A DNA stretch of 32,218 bases. Origin: an uncultured Pirellulaceae bacterium (GTDB lineage: Bacteria > Planctomycetota > Planctomycetia > Pirellulales > Pirellulaceae). Location: the NCBI GenBank assembly GCA_905480235.1, contig CAJQPP010000003.1:1-32218 (forward strand). Direction: 5' to 3'. Shown piece by piece: positions 16,718 to 24,854 of this stretch. Made by a program: the position numbers and the translations under genes. Under the pieces are notes generated by a model. The model had not been told where the DNA came from. It ran no database searches and saw only the letters and a program-made list of their open reading frames with translations. How positions within the stretch are numbered: the first letter of the stretch is position 1; each line of letters starts with the position of its first letter.

Positions 16718-19700
16718 TTAGGCTTTTGACTTCGCTGTTTTTTCGGGAGTCACAACCGGGGGTGCGACTCCACGATTCATTAACCACAGCAAGGTGGGCG
16801 AGGCCACAAAGATTGAGCTGTAAGTACCCACAACTACTCCGATCACCAAGGCGAACGCAAATGCGTGAATCGAATCCCCACCCATGAAGTACAGAATCAG
16901 GACCACAAGCAAAGTGGTGATGGATGTCAAAATCGTACGAGAGAGGGTTTGCGAAATACTGCGGTTGATCATCTCAGCAGTGATGTCGGTTCGCTTACCA
17001 CGGACTTCTCGAATACGGTCAAACACGACGATAGTATCGTTCAATGAATAACCGATAATGGTCAACAAAGCCGCCACCACAGAGAGGCTGATGCGGAAAT
17101 CCTGTACACCCAAGAACCCGAGTGCTCCGGCTAACCAATAACTAATGGCAATCGCACCCAACACAACCAACACGTCGTGTACCAACGCAACAATCGCCGC
17201 CAGGCCGAAGGCGACGTTCTGGAATCGAATCCAAACGTATCCAATGATGCCAATCAAACTGGCAATGATCGCGAACAAGGCTTGCTGCTGAGCTCGCCCG
17301 GCAACCTGCCCGCCGACGCCGCTGCTACTGGCAAAGTAGGGCTGGGAGGACATCGTCGTTTGCACTTCATCCAACAACCGTGTCGCGTCATTGGGTTCAT
17401 AAACATTAATCGCTACTTTCCAGTCCTTGGCCCGATCCTGCAAGGTTTCGGTACCGAGTGGGCCGGTCAACGAAATATCGACGTCGGGATCCAGAGGAAT
17501 ATCTCCAAGCTTTTCGGAAGCATCACTGATGTATCCTTTCACCGATTCGCCCGTTAGGGGATGCACAAAGTTCAATTCCACCGTTGCCGTGTAAGGTTCA
17601 CGACTGGCGGTCGTCCCAGCAGCAGTCTCCGATTCCTGGTTCGCTGCAGGTGCTCCTAACGCTCCGACATCCCCAACAGGCGCTGTCGTTGCCGGAGTTG
17701 CCGGTTCAACAACTGGCGTTTCCGTTTCAGGACTAGCTTCAGCTTTTTCTTCCTGTTTGGTTTCAGCTGGCTTGGTTTCTTCCTGCTTGGCTTCAGCTGG
17801 CTTGGTTTCTTCCTGCTTGGCGTCTTCCTGAGGAACCCAGTCCATGGCGGCAAATGCGTGCCCCAGTCTTGGCCCACCACCGCCTCCGTCAGCATCACTC
17901 ATCTCAACCTCGACTCCATCTCTGGCGAGGCGAATTTTCGCGGGATCAAAATTCACGCCTAGCATGACCAAATCATCTTTGAATACCTCGGCGATGATTT
18001 TATCTAGACGCAGATCATTCGCTTCCGCGTTGTCAGTCCCGTCATCCAGAACCGGCAAGCTACTATCAATCTTAAAGGCATATCTTGCATTTTCACCTTC
18101 ACCCGAATCTTTGATCTCGGTAACCGAGTAACGAATCGGGTCGTTGTTATGCTTGTAAGGCGCAGCCTCCAGCATATTTTTGATATCTTCGACGGTCGTG
18201 TCCTGAACGAACTCGATACGTGCTGTGGAACCACCCGCCAAATCCGTATCCAGAATGCGTTTGCCGCGGGCGAAAAAGGCTGCCATTCCAACGGTGATCA
18301 CGAGAATCGAGCAGATTGCTGCGACTCGTCGCTTGCTGAGGAAATCAATCAAGTTGTTTCCCACGATCCGAGACATTTTCAATCCGGAAATCCAGCGTTT
18401 GCGTTCCGCAATAGTAAACAACACGCGTGAGCAGTAAATCGCAGTGAACATACACATCAAAATACCGACGATCAAAGTGACCGAGAAACTACGAATTTGA
18501 TCGGTACCAATCACATATAGAATGACGGCCGTAATCAAGGTCGTCAGGTTGGCATCCACGATGGTTGTGGTCGCCCGATCAAAACCGTTACGAATCGCCA
18601 TTCGCAGAGCAGCACCACGGTTAATTTCTTCTCGAATTCTTTCAAAAATCAACACATTAGCATCCACGGACATACCAATGGTCAACACCAACCCGGCCAA
18701 GCCGGTCAGCGTCAGATTGACATTGATCAACATCAGGATTGCCATGGTGAAAATTAGATTCAAGGCCAACGCGATGCAGGCCACCATGCCGCAGAAGCGA
18801 TAGTAAATCACCATAAACACGAGCACCAAACCCAGCGAAATGGCAATCGCGGTCAAGCCTTTGGTCTTCAACTCCTCGCCCAAAGTGGAAAGGATTTGAT
18901 CCATACTGATCCAGTTCTTCCGCAGGGCTACGTCCAGTTTCCCGGAACTGAGTACAGCGATGTAACCATCGATTTCCTCTTCCGTAAAACTCCCTTCAAT
19001 CACCCCACTGCCGCGAATGGGTTCATTAATTCGAGGGGCCGATTGAAGTTTATTATCGAGCACAATACCCATCAGGCTATATCGGCCATTTGACGGTTTA
19101 TTGCGACTGGTAAACGAGAACATGCGTTTCCCACCTCGCGAATTCAAATTGAATTCAATGCGGGGATTGGCTTTATCATCGAAACCTTTTTTCACACTGG
19201 TTAGGAACTCACCCTTTACGTTTTGGCGTTCTTTGGGTGGAAACGCCATTAGAATATCCACGTCGACGTGCCCGTTGTCGGCACACCATTTGGTAAATTC
19301 ACGGCGGCCTTTTTCGTCGCCACTGTAAAGTCCCATATCAACATCAATCAGTTCTCCCGTGCGACCATTACGCAACATTTGCGTATTGGATGGCAAGAAC
19401 TTGAAAGGTGTTCGCACATCGCTGTTGCCATCTGTGGGTTGCTCTCGGGCCAATTGCACCCACTCGCCAATTTGTTTACGCGATCCATCTTCGTTGACAT
19501 CGCCTTCTTTGTCGCTGTAGACCTCTTTTCGCCGCTCCGTGGAGGTTTTGCGGGCGGTGTCCAGCAACGTGGGATGCTGACTCTGATCGGCCACAATCCG
19601 GAAAAACAACTGGCCCGCGGAGGTAAGCCGTTTCCAGATTCTTTCGGCTTCTTCTTTTTCCACATCAGGAACGATCACTTCCATTTTGTCCGAACCGAGT

Positions 19701-20083
19701 CCGCGAATCACAATTTCGCGAACGCCGGAAGGGTCAATTCTTTCCTTCAACACAGGAATGATTTTCTGAATCGTGACCTGATCTTGAGCGGCAACGCCCG
19801 GCTGCTCATTCATTTGGCCGATAATCGTTACACCACCACGCAAATCAACGCCGAACTTCAGCGGCTTGTAGGTGATCACGATCGCGCTGGATAAAACGCA
19901 CCAGATAATCAAACTCATGCGTCCTGAAAGCTCAGGTACCCGAAAGCTCTTGGAAAGCGTACGGCCAAGAAAAACTGCGATCGCAATCGCTGCAATCATC
20001 AGCAGCAACGCTTGGATCGTTTCGTTTTGATACCAGGGGGCATTGGAAATGGCTGCTTCAGCCGCTTGTGCCAAAATGTTCAT
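16718..20083 (-). CDS. secDF: Fused protein translocase subunit SecDF
   Basis: SecD and SecF, which use the proton gradient to help protein export through SecYEG, are joined in one chain of 1121 residues. The SecD half (about 1-570) begins with two close hydrophobic stretches, then FGVDLRGGVTIIGQMN, the large periplasmic domain, and helices with LTGLAGLVLTIGMSVDANVL and FERIREE. The SecF half (about 580-1121) begins at IDFLSKRRVAAICSI with the DLAGGSTARIEF motif and ends with ALLTIIGYSLNDTIVVFDRI and a short cytoplasmic tail. Fused SecDF is known in several phyla. The SecF periplasmic part carries an insertion (about 735-830) rich in Lys, Glu, Pro and Thr, with a tandem repeat. It forms an operon with yajC (78 bp upstream). 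Confidence 0.96.
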   Translation of the reverse strand: MNILAQAAEAAISNAPWYQNETIQALLLMIAAIAIAVFLGRTLSKSFRVPELSGRMSLIIWCVLSSAIVITYKPLKFGVDLRGGVTIIGQMNEQPGVAAQDQVTIQKIIPVLKERIDPSGVREIVIRGLGSDKMEVIVPDVEKEEAERIWKRLTSAGQLFFRIVADQSQHPTLLDTARKTSTERRKEVYSDKEGDVNEDGSRKQIGEWVQLAREQPTDGNSDVRTPFKFLPSNTQMLRNGRTGELIDVDMGLYSGDEKGRREFTKWCADNGHVDVDILMAFPPKERQNVKGEFLTSVKKGFDDKANPRIEFNLNSRGGKRMFSFTSRNKPSNGRYSLMGIVLDNKLQSAPRINEPIRGSGVIEGSFTEEEIDGYIAVLSSGKLDVALRKNWISMDQILSTLGEELKTKGLTAIAISLGLVLVFMVIYYRFCGMVACIALALNLIFTMAILMLINVNLTLTGLAGLVLTIGMSVDANVLIFERIREEINRGAALRMAIRNGFDRATTTIVDANLTTLITAVILYVIGTDQIRSFSVTLIVGILMCMFTAIYCSRVLFTIAERKRWISGLKMSRIVGNNLIDFLSKRRVAAICSILVITVGMAAFFARGKRILDTDLAGGSTARIEFVQDTTVEDIKNMLEAAPYKHNNDPIRYSVTEIKDSGEGENARYAFKIDSSLPVLDDGTDNAEANDLRLDKIIAEVFKDDLVMLGVNFDPAKIRLARDGVEVEMSDADGGGGGPRLGHAFAAMDWVPQEDAKQEETKPAEAKQEETKPAETKQEEKAEASPETETPVVEPATPATTAPVGDVGALGAPAANQESETAAGTTASREPYTATVELNFVHPLTGESVKGYISDASEKLGDIPLDPDVDISLTGPLGTETLQDRAKDWKVAINVYEPNDATRLLDEVQTTMSSQPYFASSSGVGGQVAGRAQQQALFAIIASLIGIIGYVWIRFQNVAFGLAAIVALVHDVLVVLGAIAISYWLAGALGFLGVQDFRISLSVVAALLTIIGYSLNDTIVVFDRIREVRGKRTDITAEMINRSISQTLSRTILTSITTLLVVLILYFMGGDSIHAFAFALVIGVVVGTYSSIFVASPTLLWLMNRGVAPPVVTPEKTAKSKA
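17762..17821. repeat. 30-bp perfect tandem duplication within secDF
   Basis: Two identical 30-bp copies, 17762-17791 and 17792-17821, each encode a decapeptide of the type AKQEETKPAE in the SecF periplasmic insertion. A decayed partial copy follows on the coding strand (TKQEEK). Perfect identity suggests a recent slippage event. Confidence 0.85.
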
Positions 20084-20161
20084 CGCTCGTATTTTAGCCG
20101 TTGATAAATGAATGAGTGTGTTGTTTATTTACCGCCCAATTCCGCATCCTGCTGAATTGAG

Positions 20162-20560
20162 TTACTTTGTTTTTTCGACGTCGCCAGCCTTCTCATCGCC
20201 AAGCACTTTGACGATGGATGTTTTAACGATCTGCATTTTTGCGTTAGTGGATTCATCGATTCGTACCGTCACGTAATTGGCATCATCACGGATCTGCGAC
20301 ACCGTTCCAATGATCCCACCGGCCGTGACAACGCGATCGTTCTTCTTAAGATCTGCCAACTGTTTCTTTAATTGCTGGTCGCCTTTTTTCGGTCGCATCA
20401 GAAGCATAATTACCAACAAGGCTGCCATCATGGGTAACAGCAATTGGAACATGCTTCCGCCCGAAGCTTCGGCAGCCGCTTCTTGGCCTGCCTCGCTGGC
20501 CGCGGCGGTTGTCCCGTCTTGCTCCAATTGAGCCAAAAACATCATCAACGAATTAAACAT
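20162..20560 (-). CDS. yajC: Preprotein translocase subunit YajC
   Basis: A small single-span partner of SecDF, 132 residues. After an Ala/Glu-rich N-terminal stretch there is one membrane helix at about 36-55 (MFQLLLPMMAALLVIMLLM), directly followed by RPKKGDQQLKKQL and the conserved cytoplasmic domain LKKNDRVVTAGGIIGTVSQI. The N-terminal extension of about 35 residues before the helix is longer than in E. coli YajC. The ATG at 20560 is the first of three close Met codons. It precedes secDF by 78 bp and follows tgt on the same strand. Confidence 0.95.
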   Translation of the reverse strand: MFNSLMMFLAQLEQDGTTAAASEAGQEAAAEASGGSMFQLLLPMMAALLVIMLLMRPKKGDQQLKKQLADLKKNDRVVTAGGIIGTVSQIRDDANYVTVRIDESTNAKMQIVKTSIVKVLGDEKAGDVEKTK

Positions 20561-20603
20561 TGTGAAATTGCCACGCCCTTGTTGCGGGTATTTACCCTAA
20601 TAC

Positions 20604-20631
20604 GAAAAACGCCCGACACCGATGTTGCCGG
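20604..20631 (-). terminator. Terminator-like hairpin in the yajC leader
   Basis: On the minus strand CCCGGCA and TGTCGGG form a 7-bp stem with one G-U pair around a 7-base loop, followed by CG and a T-run (20608-20604). It lies between the candidate promoter and the yajC start, so it may be an attenuator, or the distant terminator of tgt. Confidence 0.45.
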
Positions 20632-20676
20632 GAGAATGTGTTCCAAACCAGAAACTAGCAAAATTTGCATGCACGT

Positions 20677-20705
20677 ATCATAAAAGTTTGAGAAATTAGC
20701 AACAA
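20677..20705 (-). promoter_or_regulatory. Candidate promoter of yajC-secDF
   Basis: Read on the minus strand: TTGTTG (20705-20700), a 17-bp spacer and TATGAT (20682-20677). The yajC ATG is about 117 bp downstream of the -10 box, leaving a leader that contains the terminator-like hairpin. Confidence 0.45.
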
Positions 20706-20942
20706 GGCCACATTCAAGCCCTTCCTACCTGTTTCACCCCTTGTTTTGCCGGTCCGTTACGCCGCTCCGACCCGATTCAAATTCCCCAAACACAACAACC
20801 AGCAAGAATGGGATCCCCGAGCACGGACGAACATTCCCCCCCTAACTTGCAAACACACGTCGTTCCTGGGGTCTTCCAGCAAACCACCCCACTTGCCTCA
20901 GATGACCAGACCCACTGGCTTATTCGCTCAAACCATGGGTTT

Positions 20943-22073
20943 TCAGGGGCGCTGTGGCAGGAATTCGTCAGGGTTTTTACCCCAGCCTTGGTACCTTTCT
21001 CGACAAAAATCGATGAAACGGTCGGCAGCAATCGCCTCGCGGGCCCGTTTCATAAGATTTTGGTAGTAAGCCAAATTATGCAGGGAGAGCGCGATCGGTC
21101 CCAACATTTCGCGGGCCATAAACAGGTGCCGCAAATAGGCTCGACTGAGGTGACGAAGCGGCGAGGGCGTATTTTCATCAAGCGTTCGCGTGTCCTCGCG
21201 ATGTTTTTGATTTCTCAACTTTAACGGCCCTGCATCGGTAAAGGCCAAACCATTGCGTCCATTTCGGGTTGGCATGACGCAATCAAACATATCGACGCCG
21301 CGAGCGATCGATGCCAATAAATCCTCGGGCCTACCCACCCCCATCAGGTAACGAGGCCGTTCGACTGGCAAATACGGAGTCGTTCCACCGGTAACGCGAT
21401 ACATCTCTGGAGGGGGTTCCCCGACACTTAAACCGCCGATCGCGTAGCCAGCAAAATCCAAATCCACCAACCCCTCTGCGCAATGTTGACGCTGCTTGAG
21501 ATCCAACCCGCCTTGCACAATCCCAAACAATGCCTGTCCCGCGGCGTGTGCACCACCCGCGTGAAAATCTTTGCACCGCTTGGCCCAGCGAATGGTTCGC
21601 TCACAAGATTCCTTAATGACCTCCGGCGGTGATGGTAACGGTGGCAGGTGATCGAGCACCATCATGATGTCGCTGCCGAGATTCTGCTGAATCTCCATCG
21701 AGCGTTCGGGTGTTAAATCCAGCAACCGCCCATCGATATGGGAACGAAAGGAGACGCCTCTTTCACTGACCTTGGCCAGTTTCGCCAGACTAAAAATCTG
21801 AAACCCGCCACTGTCCGTCAGAATGGGACCTTTCCAATCCATAAAAGAGTGCAACCCACCCAGTCTTGCCACCAGATCATCACCGGGTCTCAGGGATAGA
21901 TGGTAGGTATTGCCCAAGATCATTTGGGCGCCCGTTTGGCGTACCTGCTCGGTGCTCAAACCCTTGACCGAACCGACGGTGCCGACCGGCATAAACGTTG
22001 GCAAATCGATAACACCATGGCGGGCTGTCGTCAAACGCCCCAATCGAGCACCACAGTGCCGATCAACATGCAA
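20943..22073 (-). CDS. tgt: tRNA-guanine transglycosylase without zinc-site cysteines
   Basis: Exchanges G34 for a queuosine precursor in GUN-anticodon tRNAs. The catalytic features of bacterial Tgt are present: [31 protein letters not shown], and the nucleophile Asp in [15 protein letters not shown]. The usual C-terminal zinc motif CxCxxC is absent: between LRNQKH and SRAYLRHL the chain reads [10 protein letters not shown], and only the later His (LSLHNLAYY) remains. The TTG at 22073 gives 376 residues, but family similarity (FHYELL, matching FxFEL before the GRL motif) continues upstream of it, up to about 22097, where no ATG, GTG or TTG exists. The next gene in the same direction is yajC, the classical order. 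Confidence 0.93.
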   Translation of the reverse strand: MHVDRHCGARLGRLTTARHGVIDLPTFMPVGTVGSVKGLSTEQVRQTGAQMILGNTYHLSLRPGDDLVARLGGLHSFMDWKGPILTDSGGFQIFSLAKLAKVSERGVSFRSHIDGRLLDLTPERSMEIQQNLGSDIMMVLDHLPPLPSPPEVIKESCERTIRWAKRCKDFHAGGAHAAGQALFGIVQGGLDLKQRQHCAEGLVDLDFAGYAIGGLSVGEPPPEMYRVTGGTTPYLPVERPRYLMGVGRPEDLLASIARGVDMFDCVMPTRNGRNGLAFTDAGPLKLRNQKHREDTRTLDENTPSPLRHLSRAYLRHLFMAREMLGPIALSLHNLAYYQNLMKRAREAIAADRFIDFCRERYQGWGKNPDEFLPQRP

Positions 22074-22114
22074 TAACTCATAATGAAAGGTGTCGATCGC
22101 AGCCGCCTCTCTAC

Positions 22115-22148
22115 AAAATCAAAACGCCCGGGTGCAACCAACCGGGCG
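22115..22148 (-). terminator. Intrinsic terminator of the TPR/alpha-CTD gene
   Basis: A 7-bp GC stem, CGCCCGG (22125-22131) and CCGGGCG (22142-22148), around a 10-base loop. On the minus strand it is followed by TTTTGATTTT. It starts 28 bp after the stop of the TPR/alpha-CTD gene and ends less than 50 bp before the tgt start. Confidence 0.8.
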
Positions 22149-22175
22149 TCGTGAATTCAAATTCTCTCGATTGGC

Positions 22176-23501
22176 TTATTCGCCTCGCAGGCTCAAATTG
22201 AACTCAACCAATTTCTCGCGGATCTCGGTCAGGCTGGTAACACCGAAGTTCTTGCATTCCAGCAAGTCATCGGCGGATTTACGAATCAACTCACCAATCG
22301 TCGTCAGACCCAAACGAGTCATGCATTTGCGAGCACGCACCGACAAATTCAAATCGGCAATCGGTCGCTCCAGCAAAACTTGCTCGTCGGGTGACAAGTG
22401 GCTGAGGTCCAGCGGCTCTTCACTTTCCTGTTTTTCGTGCACGAACTGCCCGATGCTCAGGCCTTTGTTGGCCAACATCTCACGAATCTCAACCAGTGAG
22501 GTCTCGCCAAAATTCTTACTGCCGAGCAGTTCCAGTTCGGAAACCTTGGTGAGTTCGCCCAAGGTATCGATGCCCATTTTCTCAAGGCAATTGCGACTGC
22601 GAACCGACAATTCGAACTGCGAGACAGGAATGTTCATGATGGTCTTCATCTGTTCCTGACGACGCTTTTGCTCGTAGTCAAAGAACGGATCCATCGACGC
22701 TACCGCATCTTTTCGATACAGTTGCGCCTGGTGATTATTGGGCTCTTGCTCGAGAATTCGATCGTAGCACTGCTGTGCCATTTCATAACGATCATAATCT
22801 TCGTACATCAGTCCCAAATTAATCAGGATTCCCACGTTGGTCGGGAATACGGCGGCCGCACGCTGATAGAGCTCAAGAGCTTTTTCGTCGTTTCCACGAC
22901 GGTCATTCTCGAGCCCCAGCCCGAACAATGCGCCGGAGTGCTTTCCGTCGGATTCCACGGCACGCTCGTAAAGAGCAATCACCTCTTCCGGGTTGTCACC
23001 CCGCGCGGCGATCGTGCAACCGCGTTGATACAAGTATTCGGCCGTTTGCTCCACGGGACCAAACATGTTGTCGAGGATCGCCATCGCGTCATCGATCTTG
23101 GCTGCGGCGCGGTGCGTTTCTGCAACCAACAACAGACAGGTATCGCCGTTGTAACCAGCGGTTTTGGCAGCTTCAAAACTGCTTACGGCTTTATCGTAAT
23201 GCCCCAACGAGAGGTGAGCCTTACCCATATAGAATTGAGCCAGAGCACCGCCATCCGCATTTGACAAAGTCGCCACGGCATCGCTGTAAGTACCCAACAG
23301 GTATTGGCAGACGCCCAGGCGGACCGATTCGGCCGGCGTGCGAAATTCGTTCCGTGCAAGTTCGCCAGTCAACTCGCGCAGTTGCGTAAATTGACTGTAG
23401 TCATCGCTGATCCGACTGGTGACCAAATGGATGGTATCGGGTCCAAACGATGTATTCGAAAGGACGATGTCTCTAAGGTCGGTTTCAAGGCCATGCATCA
23501 T
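22176..23501 (-). CDS. TPR protein with two RNA polymerase alpha-CTD-like domains
   Basis: From the ATG at 23501 it has 441 residues. Residues about 60-285 are tetratricopeptide repeats (LAQFYMGKAHLSLGHYDKAV, LINLGLMYEDYDRYEMAQQC). The C-terminal part has two modules resembling the RNA polymerase alpha-subunit C-terminal domain: one at about 290-354 (FELSVRSRNCLEKMGIDTLG, then LGSKNFGETSLVEIREML) and one at about 377-440 (LNLSVRARKCMTRLGLTTIG, then CKNFGVTSLTEIREKL). The polymerase-binding N-terminal domain of alpha is absent. Similar proteins are annotated in other planctomycetes; their role is not known to me, and a function in transcription is inference. GGAG lies 10 bases before the start. 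The frame is open to 23678 but that part overlaps the tRNA gene. Confidence 0.88.
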   Translation of the reverse strand: MMHGLETDLRDIVLSNTSFGPDTIHLVTSRISDDYSQFTQLRELTGELARNEFRTPAESVRLGVCQYLLGTYSDAVATLSNADGGALAQFYMGKAHLSLGHYDKAVSSFEAAKTAGYNGDTCLLLVAETHRAAAKIDDAMAILDNMFGPVEQTAEYLYQRGCTIAARGDNPEEVIALYERAVESDGKHSGALFGLGLENDRRGNDEKALELYQRAAAVFPTNVGILINLGLMYEDYDRYEMAQQCYDRILEQEPNNHQAQLYRKDAVASMDPFFDYEQKRRQEQMKTIMNIPVSQFELSVRSRNCLEKMGIDTLGELTKVSELELLGSKNFGETSLVEIREMLANKGLSIGQFVHEKQESEEPLDLSHLSPDEQVLLERPIADLNLSVRARKCMTRLGLTTIGELIRKSADDLLECKNFGVTSLTEIREKLVEFNLSLRGE

Positions 23502-23561
23502 GGGATAGTCACTCCAAAATTGTCCTCGCGTGTGCGCGAGTATCTGTCTACCTAGGTTTAG

Positions 23562-23635
23562 AGCCAGCGGCGGGATTCGAACCCGCAACCCCCTCATTAC
23601 GAATGAGGTGCTCTGCCAATTGAAGCTACGCTGGC
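23562..23635 (-). tRNA. tRNA-Thr (anticodon CGT)
   Basis: A complete cloverleaf of 74 bases: acceptor GCCAGCG/CGCTGGC with discriminator T, D-arm with TTGGCAGAGC, anticodon stem CCTCA/TGAGG with loop TTCGTAA (anticodon CGT at 23601-23599), and T-arm GCGGG-TTCGAAT-CCCGC. The 3' CCA is not encoded. It ends 60 bp before the TPR/alpha-CTD gene and may share its transcript. Confidence 0.97.
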
Positions 23636-23658
23636 GAACGTCAACCGGCGGACGAAAC

Positions 23659-23690
23659 AAAAAAACGGCTTCCTGCAAAAAAAGCCGTTT
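23659..23690 (-). terminator. Intrinsic terminator upstream of the tRNA gene
   Basis: A 9-bp stem, AAACGGCTT (23663-23671) and AAGCCGTTT (23682-23690), followed on the minus strand by TTTTTTG. It most likely ends the transcript of the secreted-protein gene that stops at 23958 and isolates the tRNA gene. Confidence 0.7.
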
Positions 23691-23957
23691 CCAAGCCGCC
23701 CTTCTTGGCGATGCTCAACCCGAAAATATACTCACCCAGCCCGATTTGGCCAATAGCTGAGGGCAGAAGGGCCCTTTTCCCGCCCCCCAACGCAACATTC
23801 AGGCGTTTTGGGCGATCTTTTACCCCTCCGACCATTCAAACCAGGGCCTTTCAAGCTGTTCAGGACTTCACCTGGCCAGAGTTCACGACCAGGATCTGAC
23901 CGTCTGCTGGATGCTCCAAGCCCGCCAATGCGTTGCTGACCACCCCATAGTGCGTGG
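23691..23957. other. Region between the secreted-protein gene and the tRNA terminator
   Basis: No gene was recognised in this 267-bp stretch. Minus-strand frames at 23732-24055 and 23860-24144 are open but overlap the end of the secreted-protein gene in other frames and show no family features. Confidence 0.45.
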
Positions 23958-24854
23958 CTATTTCCTGACCAGAAAATTTCCGATGAAGCCAAAAGCCTTG
24001 TCCACATCCATGCCTGACTGGCTGACATGGCTGGTTTCCTTCTCCAAATGTACATAGATCTGTTTGTTCTGTCCTACGGTCTCTGAAGCGGGCCACATCG
24101 CGACGAAGCAGGGTCCGAATTGATTTCTGTCCTGTTGACTGCATAGATCATTCATGAGGGCACTCGCCGGAGTTTTGCCCTCCACCTCACCGACCCAAGC
24201 GGGCAGCTCATAATGCTCCAACAGCAGGCCGATTTCTTCCTGCGTGGGGTAGCGATAGGCATGCAGCTCGTCCTTGGGGTCCAGCAGCCTTGCCCGTATA
24301 TCGTTAATCGACTGGTTGAGGGTAGCGGAGACGTTTAGCCAGTTCAAACCTGTTCGCGCATCAAACGTTAGATTGTTTTCGATCTCATGCTTACTCTTGA
24401 CCTGGGGATCATGATTTCGGATGAACTTTTTTTGCTTCACCAAAAAGTAGGCATCACCGGCGTTGTCCGACTCGGCCTTTTCGCCAGGAACCGGCACTCC
24501 CAAACTTGACAAGTAGGTTGAGATTTCACTTGCTGTAGCAAACCGGAAACCACTTAACACATCGTCCGGCGACTTGATTCGCGATTCGACCTCATCCTTG
24601 CTCAAACCTTGCACGACATCGGATGCCAACCAAACCAATTCAGTACGGAGATTAAAAGTCAAATTGGGTCCGTATTCGGTTGCTCCTCCCAATCGTGCGT
24701 CATGAAGCCGCACGTTTTCGAGTCTTTCGAATGGTCTTACACTAGCCGCGTTTTCCTGCGCTTGACATACGCCCGTTGCTACGATCGCGAGAAGTAGACT
24801 GTTGAGTAAGCAAATTGTCAATTTCATGTTGATTTTCATTTTGAGAGTACCCAT
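23958..24854 (-). CDS. Secreted protein with two WL..RY[AP]T repeats
   Basis: A protein of 298 residues with a signal peptide: several Met/Lys residues, then CLLNSLLLAIVATGVCQAQ, likely cut after about residue 33. The mature part has two related copies: about 65-122 (LTFNLRTELVWLASDVVQGL, then FRFATASEISTYLSSLGVP) and about 163-220 (LTFDARTGLNWLNVSATLNQ, then YRYPTQEEIGLLLEHYELP). This pattern, a WL[DN] strand followed by a RYAT..E helix, is common in exported proteins that carry a PEP-CTERM sorting signal and often end in GxFLVR. Here the chain ends at IGNFLVRK with no PEP-CTERM tail. The function is unknown. Start choice among the Met codons at 24854, 24839 and 24827 is uncertain. Confidence 0.72.
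   Translation of the reverse strand: MGTLKMKINMKLTICLLNSLLLAIVATGVCQAQENAASVRPFERLENVRLHDARLGGATEYGPNLTFNLRTELVWLASDVVQGLSKDEVESRIKSPDDVLSGFRFATASEISTYLSSLGVPVPGEKAESDNAGDAYFLVKQKKFIRNHDPQVKSKHEIENNLTFDARTGLNWLNVSATLNQSINDIRARLLDPKDELHAYRYPTQEEIGLLLEHYELPAWVGEVEGKTPASALMNDLCSQQDRNQFGPCFVAMWPASETVGQNKQIYVHLEKETSHVSQSGMDVDKAFGFIGNFLVRK

Larger units (their letters stand above)
20561..20942. other. Region between tgt and yajC
   Basis: About 380 bp without a gene. It holds a promoter candidate (20677-20705) and a terminator-like hairpin (20604-20631), described separately. Plus-strand frames at 20746-21066 and 20808-21224 overlap tgt antisense and show no recognisable product. Confidence 0.55.
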
